A stretch of 64,000 nt of DNA from the NCBI RefSeq assembly GCF_004298145.1, contig NZ_SCRH01000015.1:186001-250000 (forward strand), written 5' to 3'. Positions 1 to 10,800 of the stretch are shown one piece after another (position 1 is the first letter of the stretch; each line of letters begins with the position of its first letter). Made by a program: the position numbers and the translations under genes. Origin of the DNA: Mycobacterium sp. Its GTDB lineage: Bacteria > Actinomycetota > Actinomycetes > Mycobacteriales > Mycobacteriaceae. The notes under the pieces are model-generated. The model worked only from the letters and a program-made list of their open reading frames with translations. It was not told the origin of the DNA and did no database searches.

Positions 1-3000
1 GGGGGAATTGTTTTCGATCTCGGAGGCCACGACCATCGCATGTCCGGTCTTTTTTGCCCCGATCATTCCGGCGGCGACATGACAGGCGTTGAGGAAGCCG
101 ACCGCACCGTTGAGGACGTCGAAGGCAAGTGTTTTAGGCCCGTCCGGGGACTGCACCTCGCCGTTGATGCCGAGTTCGCCTGCGACGAGCGCGGCTACGG
201 CAGGTTCGCTGAGGTAGTCGTCGCGGTAGATACCGGTGTGAATGATCAGACCAAGCTCTTCTGGGTCGAGATCACTGCGATCGAGGCAGTCCGTTACCGC
301 TTGTACCGCAAGTTGTATCGAGCTCGGGGGCATCGATTGCCCGGTCGGCGCGATGCCGACACCGGCGATACGCACGCGCGGGGTCGCCGGTAGATCCTTG
401 CGGTAGCTACCGGCCCGGAGGCTACGACCGTGCTGATCATCGGCCCCGCGGCGCATCCTGTCGGGCAGGTCGTCGAAGGTATACAACGCGGTGCCGACGG
501 TTTGGCCGGAGCCGGTGATGGAAAAGACCACGTTGTCGCCGGAGTTGATCCGCTGGTTGCGAATGTTGTCGCTAAGGGCCACGAAGTGCGTTGTGGTGGC
601 GGTGTTTCCGCGCTCGGCCAGGTTGTAGATGGTGTTGCCGCGATGGGCGGCGCCTTGCCCGAACACCCGGTTGACGGCCAGCACCGCGTCGTTGATCGAC
701 GCCTCCGATGTCTGGTGCATCAACAGGTGGTCACAGGTCTCGGGCCGCCATCCGTGCCGCTGCATCACCGCAGCGACGTACGGCACCGAATGCTTGACGG
801 CGATTGCCGTCTGGGTGACGGAGTCGGTGACCATGATCGCACCGCCGTGCGGGCGGTCGGTCGCCTTGGCGATGCACAGCTTGGCATACCGGCTGAACGT
901 GGCCATGTCGATGTCGTGGAAGCCGACCCGACCGTTGGGGCCGCGTTCCAGGATCACCGCCGCACCGGCGTCCCCGAGGGTCAGGCAGGCGAGCCGCGGA
1001 TCCATCGGGTCTTCGATTTCCTTCTGCGCGGTCTCGGTGAGGTGGGTGATGTATTCGCCGCTGACCACCAGGGCAGACCGAACCAGCTCGGTCTGCAGGA
1101 AAGCGTCCGCCACGGCGATGCCGGTGAACATCCCCGCGCACGCGTTGCTGATATCGAAGGAAACCGCGTTGACAAGGCCGCATTGATCGCGCAGCCGTGC
1201 GGAGGTGCTGGGTTCGAAGGTGAACCTGTGCCCGGGCCCGTCACAACGGGAGATGTTGCAGGAGATGACCAGGTCGATCTCCTCGGGGCGATAGCTCGAC
1301 CGCGTCAGGCAGTCAGCCACAGCCTTGCGGGCAAGATCGATGGAGAACTCGTCGTCACCGGCCACCCGTCGGCTCTTGATGCCGGTGAGGCGCTCCAGCG
1401 GTATGCGGATCTCGTTGGCGCACTCGGCCAGAACGGTCTCGGTCGACACTGTCCGCGCCGGCAGGTACACGCCGAGACTTTCGATCACCGTGTTGCGCGC
1501 CTCGTTTGGGATCGCCTGCACGGGTTCCTCGCAGGCTGGTGCGGTGGGGGTCGCCTCGGCACGGTCCTCGAGGTGTTGCGGGGCGTCGTCGGTGACCGGC
1601 CCGTATTCGGCGGCCAGATCGGCGATCGTGCCGTACACGAACATCGACTCCGGCCGCAACGGCAGGCCGGCTGCGTTCGCCCGCACCGCGACCTCCAGGG
1701 CCTGGGTGGAGGCACCACCGAGTGCGAAGAAGTCGTCGGTGACGCCGACCCGGTCTAAATCGAGTACCTCGCACCAGGTCTCGGCCAGAACCTGCTCGGT
1801 GCGGGTGCGCGGCGCGACGAACGCCGGCCGTGCTGAACCCAGCGCCTGATCGGCCGCCAGCAGCGCTCGGCGGTCCACCTTTCCGCTCGACGTGAGCGGG
1901 AGCGCGTCGGTCACGTGGAAGGCGGCCGGAACCATTGCGGCGGGGAGCAACTCGAGCAGGAAGCGGCGCAACTCGGTGGTGGACGGCGCGCCACCGGCCG
2001 CCACGATGTGGGCGACCAGGAGCGTATTGCCGTGGCCATCGTTGCCGGCCACCACGGCATTCTCGGCCACCGCGGGGTGTTTTGCCAGTGCGGCTTCCAC
2101 TTCGCCCGGCTCGATCCGGAAACCGTTGATCTTCACCTGGTTGTCGAGGCGTCCCAGGTATTCGATGTTCCCGTCGGGCAGATATCTGGCCAAATCGCCG
2201 GTACGGTAGAGCATTCCCCTCGAATCGCCGCCGAATGGATCGGCGACAAAGGTCGCGGCCGTCGTGTCGGGCCGGTTGAGATAGCCGTGTCCGACCCCGA
2301 CCCCGCCGATGAACAGCTCGCCGGGCACCCCCACCGGGACCGGTTGGCGATGGGCGTCCAACAGGTGAATGCGGATGTTGGCGATCGGTCGCCCGATCGG
2401 GACCAAGGCGTCGGATATGTCGCGCCTGCAGTGGAAATGGGTGACGTCGATCGCCGCCTCGGTGGGACCGTAGAGGTTGTAGAGCTCGGCGTTCAGGGCG
2501 GCCAGGAAGCGGTCCCGAAGGTCATACGGCAGCGCTTCCCCGCTGCAGAACACCCTGCGCAGTCCGACGCAGCCGGCCACACCGGGCGCCGCGAGAAAGC
2601 GGCGTAGCAGTGGCGGCACGAAATGCATTGTGGTGATGCCCTGTTCGACGATGGTCCGAATCAGGTAGGAGGCGTCCTTGTGACCCTCGGGCTTTGCGAT
2701 AACAACCCGAGCACCGGCGATCAGCGGCCAAAAGATCTCCCAGACGAACGGATCGAAGCTCACCGGGGTCTTGTGCAGCACCCGGTCGTCGGCGGTCAGC
2801 GGATAGGCGTCCTGCATCCATAGCAGCCGGTTGCGGATCCCGGCGTGGGTGTTGAGCGCTCCCTTCGGCGTACCGGTCGAGCCGGACGTGTAGATGACGT
2901 AGGCGAGGTTCGTCGACCCGGTAGGAGCGAATGCGGTAGCTGCCTCGTCGACCGCTGACGTCGCCGGCAGATCGAGGCACAACCGGTGGCCGGTGAAATC

Positions 3001-4809
3001 CGTTGGCACGGTTGCCAGATGCCGCCGGTATGTGACGCAGACCGGCGCGTCGGGCACATCGGCCAGCATCGTGGCCATGCGGTGCGTGGGCTGGGCGGGA
3101 TCCAACGGCAGGAAGGCACCGCCGGCCTTGAGGACGCCTAAAAGCGCCACCACCAGATCTTCGGAGCGGTCCAGCAGGACGGGCACGATGACATCGGGAC
3201 CCACGCCGAGACGCTGCAACCGGTGCGCCAGACCGTCGGCCCGGCGGTCGAGTTCCGCGTACGTCAACGCGCGGTCGTCACAGGTCACCGCGACGGCATC
3301 GGGGACGCGTGCGGCCGTTGCCGCGACCATTTCGTGTAGGCAGGCCGGGGCGGCGTAGTCGACTCGGGTTTGGTTCCAGGTGGCGAGTTGGTGGCGTTCG
3401 TCGGCGGTGAGCAGCGGGAGTTGCGAAACGTGCCGGTCGGGATCGGTGGCGATGCCGTCGAGGAGCGTGGTGAAGTTTCCGGCCATGCGCTCGATCGTCG
3501 CGGCGTCGAACAGATCGGTGTTGTACTGCAGCGCGCCGGCTAGCACGCCGTCCTGTTCGCCCATCTGCAGCGTCATGTCGAACGGCGCGCCACCCTGTTC
3601 GATGTGGATGGTTTCTAGTTGCAGCTCACCGTTTTTCACGCCGGTTCCACCGGAAAAGCGGCGGGTCTGTTCCCAAGCGAACGAGACCTGGAACAGCGGG
3701 GTGCGGCCCGCGTCGCGCACTGGCCGAAGCCGCTCGACCAGTAGCGGGAAGGGGTAGTCCTGGTGTGCGAGTGCGCCCAGCACGGCGTCCTTGGCGCGGC
3801 CGAGCAATGACATAAAGGTCGGGTCGTCGTGCACGTGGACGCGCAGGGCCACCGGATTGGCAAGGTAGCCAACCAGACCCATCAGCCCGGCCTGCTCCCG
3901 GCACGCGAAAGGTGAGCCGATGACAAGGTCGTCCTGGCGGCTGTAGCGGTGCAGCAACGCGGCGTAGGCCGCGAGCAGCGTCATGTAGGGCGTCGCGCCC
4001 GCGGTCCGGCCGACCTGCTTGAGCCCAGCCATTGTCCGGCGGTCGATGGTGAAGCGGTGGACGGCGCCGCCGTAGGTCTGGACGGCCGGTCGCGGCCGGT
4101 CGGTGGGCAGTTCGAGGACCGGCAACTCGCCGGCCAACTGGTCACGCCAGTACTCCCAAAGACGTTCGCCCTCGGCACTTTCGAGCGTCGTGAACTGCCG
4201 GTCGAGGCAGTCGACGTAACGCTCCGCGGGTGGGCGGGGCGGCGTCGCGCCGTGTTCGGCCGCGTAGAGCAGCCGAAGCTCGTCGAGCATGACGTCGATG
4301 GACCAGAAGTCGACGGCGATGTGATGCACCGCCAACACGAGTACGTGTTCATCGGGGGTACGTTCCAGCAGCGTCAGTCGCAGCACCGGTCCGGTGTACA
4401 GGTCGAAAGGGCGATCGGTTTCCCGGCGGATCCACTCACCGAGTTCGGACTCACCGGGGCCGAGGCGGTGGCGGGCGATCCGCCCCGGCCATTGCGGATG
4501 CACGAGTTGAACCGGTTTCCCGTCGCGTTCGGCGTAGGTGGTCCGCAGCATCGGGTGCCGGTCGACGAGTGCCTGGGCCGCGCGTTCCAACGCGGGCACG
4601 TCGAGTTCGCCGCTGATCCGCCCGGCATAGGTGATGGTGTACGCGGCGCTGTCCGGTGCGAGTTTATGGAGGAACCATAGGGACCGCTGTCCGTAGGACA
4701 ACGGATGCACCGAGGCGGAGTGCTCCGCCTCCTCCATGAGGAGCCGAGAAAGCAGCGCACGCTTTCTCTCGGGAGACAGACCGGAGATGTCGATGGACTT
4801 ATCGGTCAT
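1..4809 (-). CDS. NRPS (C-A-PCP) fused to two KAS-III-like domains, 3' end outside window
   Basis: Open from an ATG at 4809 to the window edge (1603 codons, no stop). Domains in order: condensation domain (about residues 15-450, motif HHIAVDF near 161), adenylation domain (about 475-980; YTSGSTGTPKG, NLYGPTE, SSGKVDR), carrier protein (LGGAS, phosphopantetheine Ser1034), then a KAS-III/FabH-like domain (about 1100-1450) with nucleophile Cys1224 in NACAGM, His in MHQTSEAS and Asn in GNTATTT. A second KAS-III-like domain starts near 1475 and has Ala1569 where the Cys should be (LNGAVG). Residues at the ten specificity positions of the A domain read D-P-W-H-F-S-L-I-D-K, close to known serine codes. 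GGAGG lies just upstream of the ATG, and the start overlaps the PKS stop by 11 bp, so translation is probably coupled. No thioesterase or reductase domain is visible. The architecture is read directly; the chemistry of the KAS-III part is unknown. Confidence 0.9.
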   Translation of the reverse strand, partial: MTDKSIDISGLSPERKRALLSRLLMEEAEHSASVHPLSYGQRSLWFLHKLAPDSAAYTITYAGRISGELDVPALERAAQALVDRHPMLRTTYAERDGKPVQLVHPQWPGRIARHRLGPGESELGEWIRRETDRPFDLYTGPVLRLTLLERTPDEHVLVLAVHHIAVDFWSIDVMLDELRLLYAAEHGATPPRPPAERYVDCLDRQFTTLESAEGERLWEYWRDQLAGELPVLELPTDRPRPAVQTYGGAVHRFTIDRRTMAGLKQVGRTAGATPYMTLLAAYAALLHRYSRQDDLVIGSPFACREQAGLMGLVGYLANPVALRVHVHDDPTFMSLLGRAKDAVLGALAHQDYPFPLLVERLRPVRDAGRTPLFQVSFAWEQTRRFSGGTGVKNGELQLETIHIEQGGAPFDMTLQMGEQDGVLAGALQYNTDLFDAATIERMAGNFTTLLDGIATDPDRHVSQLPLLTADERHQLATWNQTRVDYAAPACLHEMVAATAARVPDAVAVTCDDRALTYAELDRRADGLAHRLQRLGVGPDVIVPVLLDRSEDLVVALLGVLKAGGAFLPLDPAQPTHRMATMLADVPDAPVCVTYRRHLATVPTDFTGHRLCLDLPATSAVDEAATAFAPTGSTNLAYVIYTSGSTGTPKGALNTHAGIRNRLLWMQDAYPLTADDRVLHKTPVSFDPFVWEIFWPLIAGARVVIAKPEGHKDASYLIRTIVEQGITTMHFVPPLLRRFLAAPGVAGCVGLRRVFCSGEALPYDLRDRFLAALNAELYNLYGPTEAAIDVTHFHCRRDISDALVPIGRPIANIRIHLLDAHRQPVPVGVPGELFIGGVGVGHGYLNRPDTTAATFVADPFGGDSRGMLYRTGDLARYLPDGNIEYLGRLDNQVKINGFRIEPGEVEAALAKHPAVAENAVVAGNDGHGNTLLVAHIVAAGGAPSTTELRRFLLELLPAAMVPAAFHVTDALPLTSSGKVDRRALLAADQALGSARPAFVAPRTRTEQVLAETWCEVLDLDRVGVTDDFFALGGASTQALEVAVRANAAGLPLRPESMFVYGTIADLAAEYGPVTDDAPQHLEDRAEATPTAPACEEPVQAIPNEARNTVIESLGVYLPARTVSTETVLAECANEIRIPLERLTGIKSRRVAGDDEFSIDLARKAVADCLTRSSYRPEEIDLVISCNISRCDGPGHRFTFEPSTSARLRDQCGLVNAVSFDISNACAGMFTGIAVADAFLQTELVRSALVVSGEYITHLTETAQKEIEDPMDPRLACLTLGDAGAAVILERGPNGRVGFHDIDMATFSRYAKLCIAKATDRPHGGAIMVTDSVTQTAIAVKHSVPYVAAVMQRHGWRPETCDHLLMHQTSEASINDAVLAVNRVFGQGAAHRGNTIYNLAERGNTATTTHFVALSDNIRNQRINSGDNVVFSITGSGQTVGTALYTFDDLPDRMRRGADDQHGRSLRAGSYRKDLPATPRVRIAGVGIAPTGQSMPPSSIQLAVQAVTDCLDRSDLDPEELGLIIHTGIYRDDYLSEPAVAALVAGELGINGEVQSPDGPKTLAFDVLNGAVGFLNACHVAAGMIGAKKTGHAMVVASEIENNSP

Positions 4810-7800
4810 CACTACCCTCCTTGTGGACAGACTCGCGCTCGGGCCCCCGTTCGCTGAGGACCTTCTGGAGTAGCTCTTCCACGGCCTCGTCGGAAAGCTC
4901 GGATACTTGAGTGAGCACGTCGATTTCCCGTGAGGGAGCAACCTCGGCTTTCTGGCGGGTCGTCTTCGGGGACGTCGGCGCTCCGCCGGACTGCGCGGGT
5001 GTACCGGTTGGTGGCACCGACAGCTGATCGGCAAGCCAACCGGAGAGACTGGCCACGCTGGGCCCATCCAACAACCGGGCGACGGGCACGGCGATGCCCA
5101 GGTCGCGTTCAATCTGGAGGCGCAGCTCCAGCGTGATCAGCGAGTCGACGCCGAGACCGTTGAGCGGTGCCTCGATGTCCAGGTTCGCCGGGGCCAGACC
5201 GAGTTTGGCGGCGGTGAGTTCGCGCAGGTACGGCTCGAGTAGCCGCTGGCGCTTCTCGGGTGCCGCAGCGTGTAGCGCATCGTCGAGGCCGCTTCCCGGT
5301 CGGTGCTCGTCGAAGAGCTCAGGCTGTAGATCAGCCAGCAGCGGCGTTCTCATAGCCGAATGCAACCGCGCCAAATCGACGTCGAGGACGGCGACTTGGG
5401 TAACGGGCTGCGACATCAAAGATGTTAGCGCACTAAGGCATTCAGCCGCCGGCATGGCCGCGACGCCGTGTTGGGTGAGACGGCCGTGGTGCTGCGCCCG
5501 AGCGGAAAACCCCAGCCCGGCCCATGGTCCCCAGTCGATGCTCAGCGCCGGCCGGCCTTCGGCACGCCGATGCCACGCCAACGCGTCCAGGAAAGCGTTC
5601 GCTGCCGCGTAGTTCGCCGCCCCGGGCGAGCCCAGCAGTGACGAGGCCGACGAAAAGAGGACGAAGAAGTCCAGTGCCGCGTCTCGGGTCAGCACGTGCA
5701 GGTTCCAGGCACCTTCGACCTTGGGCGCCATGACGTTTCGCAGTTGTCGCTCGTCGAGATGTTGCAGGATGCCGTCGTCGAGGACGCCGGCCGCATGCAC
5801 CACCCCACGCAGTGGCGGCATCGACGCGCGGACCGACTCGAGGACGGCGGCGACCTGGCCCGAGCTGGTGACGTCGCCGCGCGCGACCATCACCTCGGTG
5901 CCGGCCGCCCGGAGCGTGTCGAGTGTCTGCTGCGCCGAGGCCGAAGCGTCGCCACGCCCCATCAGGACCAGGTGCCGGGCACCCTGCTCGGCCATCCAGG
6001 TGGCCACCACGCGACCAATCGCGCCGAGCCCACCGGTGATGAGATAGGTGGCGTCCGCGGTGAAGGCCGGCGTCTCAACGGGTTTCACCTCGTCGTAACG
6101 GGTCAGCCGCGCGACGTAGCGACGGCTGCCCCGCAATACCACGTCAACCGCGCGGTCATCGGCCCACACCTCCTCGAACAGTGCCCGGAGCTCTTCGGGA
6201 CCGCCACCAGTGGACAGGTCGACCCGGGTGCAGCGCAGCTCCGGATACTCGTGGTCGACGGTGCGGCCCATTCCCCACACCGGAGCCTGCGCGATCGACA
6301 CGGGTTGGGCTTGGTTGTCTGGGGCATCTGTCACCTGCGCGCCCCGTGTCACCAGCCACAGCCGCGGCGGGTCCGGCCAGCCGGCCAGCGCCAGCGCCTG
6401 CACGAGATGCAGCACGCTTGACGGACCCAGGGCGATCGCCGACTCCAGCGAGGCGGGCGACGTGTCGGCGGGTGGTGCGGCCAGCAGATCCCACAGATGC
6501 ACCACGCCGCGACACGGTGCTCGTCCGTTCCCGAACGCGTCCGCGAGCAGCCGCCGAAAGTGTTCGGGCCGCGCCGGGTCAAGACGGTAACTGTCTGGCG
6601 CGAGACGCTCGAAACCTTGGTGGTCAAGGCTCGCCTCGACGAGAACACATGTCTGAGAATACGATTCGAGGTGGTCGCGGAGTGTATCCGCGACGGCACC
6701 GCCGTCGCTCAGGATGAGCCAACTGCCCGCCTGGACAGGCCGGCTCGGCCCGTCCCGGCCCGGCGGGATGGATGCGGGCCGCCACCGCAGCTGATAGATC
6801 CGATCGCGCACATCCGGCGCCGTCGTCGCGCGCGGGGGTGCCGGCGTGGTCGTGGTGTCCAACCACGAATGGACGCGCTGCCACGGGTACGTCGGTGCGG
6901 CTACGCATCGGCCGCCCGAGGGATACAGCTGCTCCCACGCAATCGGCTGACCCTGCGTGTAGAGGGTGCCGAGCGACGCCAGCGCGGTCGCGCGCCCCCC
7001 GTCGTCACGACGCATCGACGGCAGCAGGGTGCAACTGGCCCCCAGGTCGTCGGCGTCCTCGCGGACCGCGGTCAGCAGGATGGGATGCGGGCTGATTTCA
7101 ACGAATGTGCCGTGCCCACAGTCCAGCCGCCGCCGCAGTGCGGGTGAGAAGCGCACCGGCTCGCACAGGTTGCTGACCCAATAGTCGGCGTCGAAACGAC
7201 AATCGGTCAGCAAATCCCCGGTCACCGTTGAGTAGATGGGGATTGTCGGTGCGGTCGGCTCTAGCCCGGTCAGCATGTCGCGGAGATCAGCGCCGAGCGC
7301 GTCCATTTGGGGGCTGTGGGAGGCCACATCGACGTCGATCCACCGGCAGAATCGGTCGCGTTGCTCCAGCACCGCGACGAGGTCGGCCAAAATGGCCTTG
7401 TCGCCCGACAACACCGTCGATCGATGGCTGTTGCTCGCGGCGATGGCGACCTGGCCCTCCCGGCCGGCGATGAGCTCCTGTGCTTCGGCAAGGGTGACCT
7501 CCGCCGCCACCATCGCTCCGTGGCCGTGTGCCCGCCGAAGCAGCCGGGCCCGAGTGCAGATCACCCGCGCGGCGTCGTCCAGGCTCAGCCCACCCGCGAT
7601 ATGTGCCGCCGCGACTTCACCCATACTGTGTCCCACCACTGCGGCGGGCTCCACTCCCCACGACCGCCACAGCGCGGCCAGCGCCACCTGGACAGCGAAG
7701 ATCGCCGGCTGGATCACGCCGATGTCGTTGAGTTGCTCGACGGCGGGGTCCACCAGCAGGGAACTGCCCAGATATGGGCTCAGCGCGCGGTCGCAGGCGG

Positions 7801-10800
7801 TTAGGGCGTCGCGGAACACCGGTTCCTCCGCCCGCAACCGCTCCCCCATGCCATGCCACTGGGAGCCGTGGCCGGAGAAGACGAAGGTCACCTCGGGGTG
7901 GCCCCGACGACAACGTCCGACGGAGAGCCCGGGCCGCGACTCCCCGCGCCGGTGGGCGGCGAGAGACTCGGACATCGCGGCATGGGAGTCCGCGACAACG
8001 CATAGCCGATGCTCGTGGTGGCCGCGACGCGCGCCGGCCGTGTAGCAAAGGTCGGCAAGGGGCACTCCGGTGGCCAGCGACGACTCGTACCGGCCGATCA
8101 GCGCGGCCAGGGCCGCGGGTGAGCGGGCGGAGAGCGGCAGCAGCTCGGCCCGATCGGCGGTGGCGGCGTGATCGGCCACGGTGAGCCGGACCTGCGGGGC
8201 TTCCGTGAGAACGACGTGCGCGTTGGTGCCGCCGAATCCGAACGCGCTGACCCCGGCGATCGCTCGGCCGCCGTTCTCCGGCCACGGCGTCAGGGTCCGC
8301 GCCACCCGCAACGGCAGGCTGTCGAAGGGAATGGTGGGGTTGGGCTCGGCGAAGTTCAGACTCGGCGGGATCGCCCGGTGCCACAGCGCAAGTACGACTT
8401 TGATGAGCCCGGCAACTCCGGCCGCCGCCTCCAGGTGACCGATGTTGGTCTTGGCTGAGCCGATCAGGCACTGGCTGCCCGGAGGGCGACCGTTCGCCAG
8501 GATCGTGCCCAGGGCCTTCGCCTCGATCGCGTCGCCGAGAAGTGTTCCGGTGCCGTGCGCTTCGACGTACTGCACAGCGCCCGGCGAAAGACCGGCGCGA
8601 CGGTAGGCGTCGGCCAGCACGGCTTCTTGCGCTTTCCGGCTGGGTGCCATCAGCCCGTTCGTGCGGCCATCGGAGTTGGTGGCGGTGCCGCGGATCACCG
8701 CATAGATCGGGTCGTTGTCGGCCAGTGCGCGGCCGAGCGGTTTGAGGACGACGATCCCGGCGCCTTCACCGCGCACGTAGCCGTCCGCGCCGGCGTCGAA
8801 TGTCTTGCAGCGGCCGTCGGGAGCCATCACTTTGGCCTTGGTGAAGTTGATCGCCAGGGCCGGCGACAGGATGACGTTCACGCCTCCGGCCAGAGCCAGC
8901 GTGCACTCACCGTCGCGCAGGCTGCGGCACGCCAGGTGCACGGCGACCAACGAAGACGAGCACGCAGTGTCGATGGCCATGCTCGGTCCGCAGAAGTCGT
9001 AGACATACGAAAGCCGGTTAGCGGCAATGCTCAACGCGTTTCCAGTGCCGGTGTAGGCGTCGACGAGCTGCGGCTGGCCAAGTCGCAGATATCCGTAGTC
9101 GTTGGTGGAGATGCCGACGAATACGCCCGTGCGGCTGCCCGCCAGCTGCTCCGGCACCTGCCCGGCGTCTTCTAATGCCTCCCAGGACATTTCGAGGAGC
9201 AGACGCTGCTGGGGGTCCATTTGTGCCGATTCTCTCGGCGAGATGCCGAAGAACTGGAAATCAAACTGGTCGACCCCACGCAGGAAACCGCCCCGCCGGC
9301 TGACGGCAGTGCCCGGCACGGAGGGATCGGGGTCGTAGAAGGCGTCGGCGTCCCAACGGTCCGTCGGAATCTCGGTGGTCGCGTCGACGCCGTCCGATAA
9401 CAGTCGCCAAAAGGCCGCCGGCCCGTCGGCGCCCGGAAACCGGCAGCCGATACCGATGATCGCGATCGGCTCATTGGCGGCACGGCTCTCCACGGCTGGC
9501 GCGGCGGCGCGGTTACTGGCCGGGATCTCCTCGGCTAGCTGAGCGGAAATCAGGTCGATCGTGGGGTACTCGTAGGCCAGCGTGGGCGAAAGCTCACGCC
9601 CGAGCCAGGATTCCAATGCGGCGGTCAGCCGGACGGCGTGGATGGAGTCGAGGCCGTAGTAGGCGAACGGACGGGAGGGATCGATCTCGGCTGCGGCGAG
9701 CTCGAGATCGGTAGAAAGGTGGGCGATCAACCAGTCCGCGATCTGCGCCGCACTGCGTTTCGGTGGTACCTGGGTGGCCGGTGCCGCGGGCTGGGCATTG
9801 CGCGGTGACGGCGCGTGCCAGGTGGCGATGGCCTCCTCGAAGTCGCCGTCCAGGAACTGCTGCCGACACGAGTTCCGCTGGATCTTGCCGCTGGATGTTG
9901 TGGGAATCCGCAACGGCTCCAACAGAACAACGGACTGGGGCCGGATCCCGTAGCGTTCGGTGATCGCCGTCCGGATTGCGTGCACGATGTCGTTGTGTTC
10001 GGCCTCACCGATCCGGCTGTGATCGACCTCCTGCACGACGACAAGCTGTTCGGCGGCACCCGATTCGGGCGTGACCGCGAAGACCGCACCTCGGCCGGGC
10101 AGCAACGCCGGATGGCAATCCTGCACGGTCAGCTCGATGTCGTTGGGATAGTAATTGCTGCCGCGGATGATGATGAGGTCCTTACGGCGTCCGGTGACGA
10201 ATAGTTCGCCGGAGCGCAGGAAACCCAGATCCCCGGTGCGCAGGAACGGGCCCTCATCCGTCTCCGACAACGACGCCGAGAACACCGCTTCGGAGAGTTC
10301 CGGCTTTCCCCAGTAACCCTGTGCAACGTCCGGGCCGGCGACCCAGATCTCGCCGACTTCGTCTGTCCGACACTGGGTACGAGTCTCCGGATCGACGATG
10401 ACGACCCGCTGTCCTCCCCGCGGTCGGCCGCAGCCGACGAGCGTTGCCGCGGCCGGATGTTCCGCCGCGACTTCGACGACACGGTTTTCACGTAACGCAA
10501 TGCGATCGATGTGTTGCACCGTCGGGACCGCGGAATCCGACCCGCCGGATACCAGTAGCGTCGCCTCCGCCAGCCCATACACCGGATAGAACGACTCCGG
10601 ACGAAAACCGGCCGGCTTGAAGGCATTCGCGAAATTCTGCAGGGTTGCCATGCGCACCGGCTCTGCGCCACACATGGCGGTCGACCAGCTAGACAGATCC
10701 AGCGCCGCACGCTGTTGCGGGGTACTGAGTTCGACGCACATGTCGTAAGCGAAGTTCGGTGCGGCGGTGATGGTGGCATGGTGCCGGGAGATGGTTTCCA

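Noticed and set aside
430..1758. 442-codon plus-strand open frame over the NRPS
   Set aside because: Antisense to the KAS-III and PCP region, whose minus frame carries clear catalytic motifs; the plus frame is Gly/Arg/Val-rich without domains.
4750..4870. Frameshift splitting one PKS-NRPS protein into two
   Set aside because: The 11-bp overlap has a good GGAGG site and a clean PKS tail typical of a protein end, so two coupled genes explain it better.
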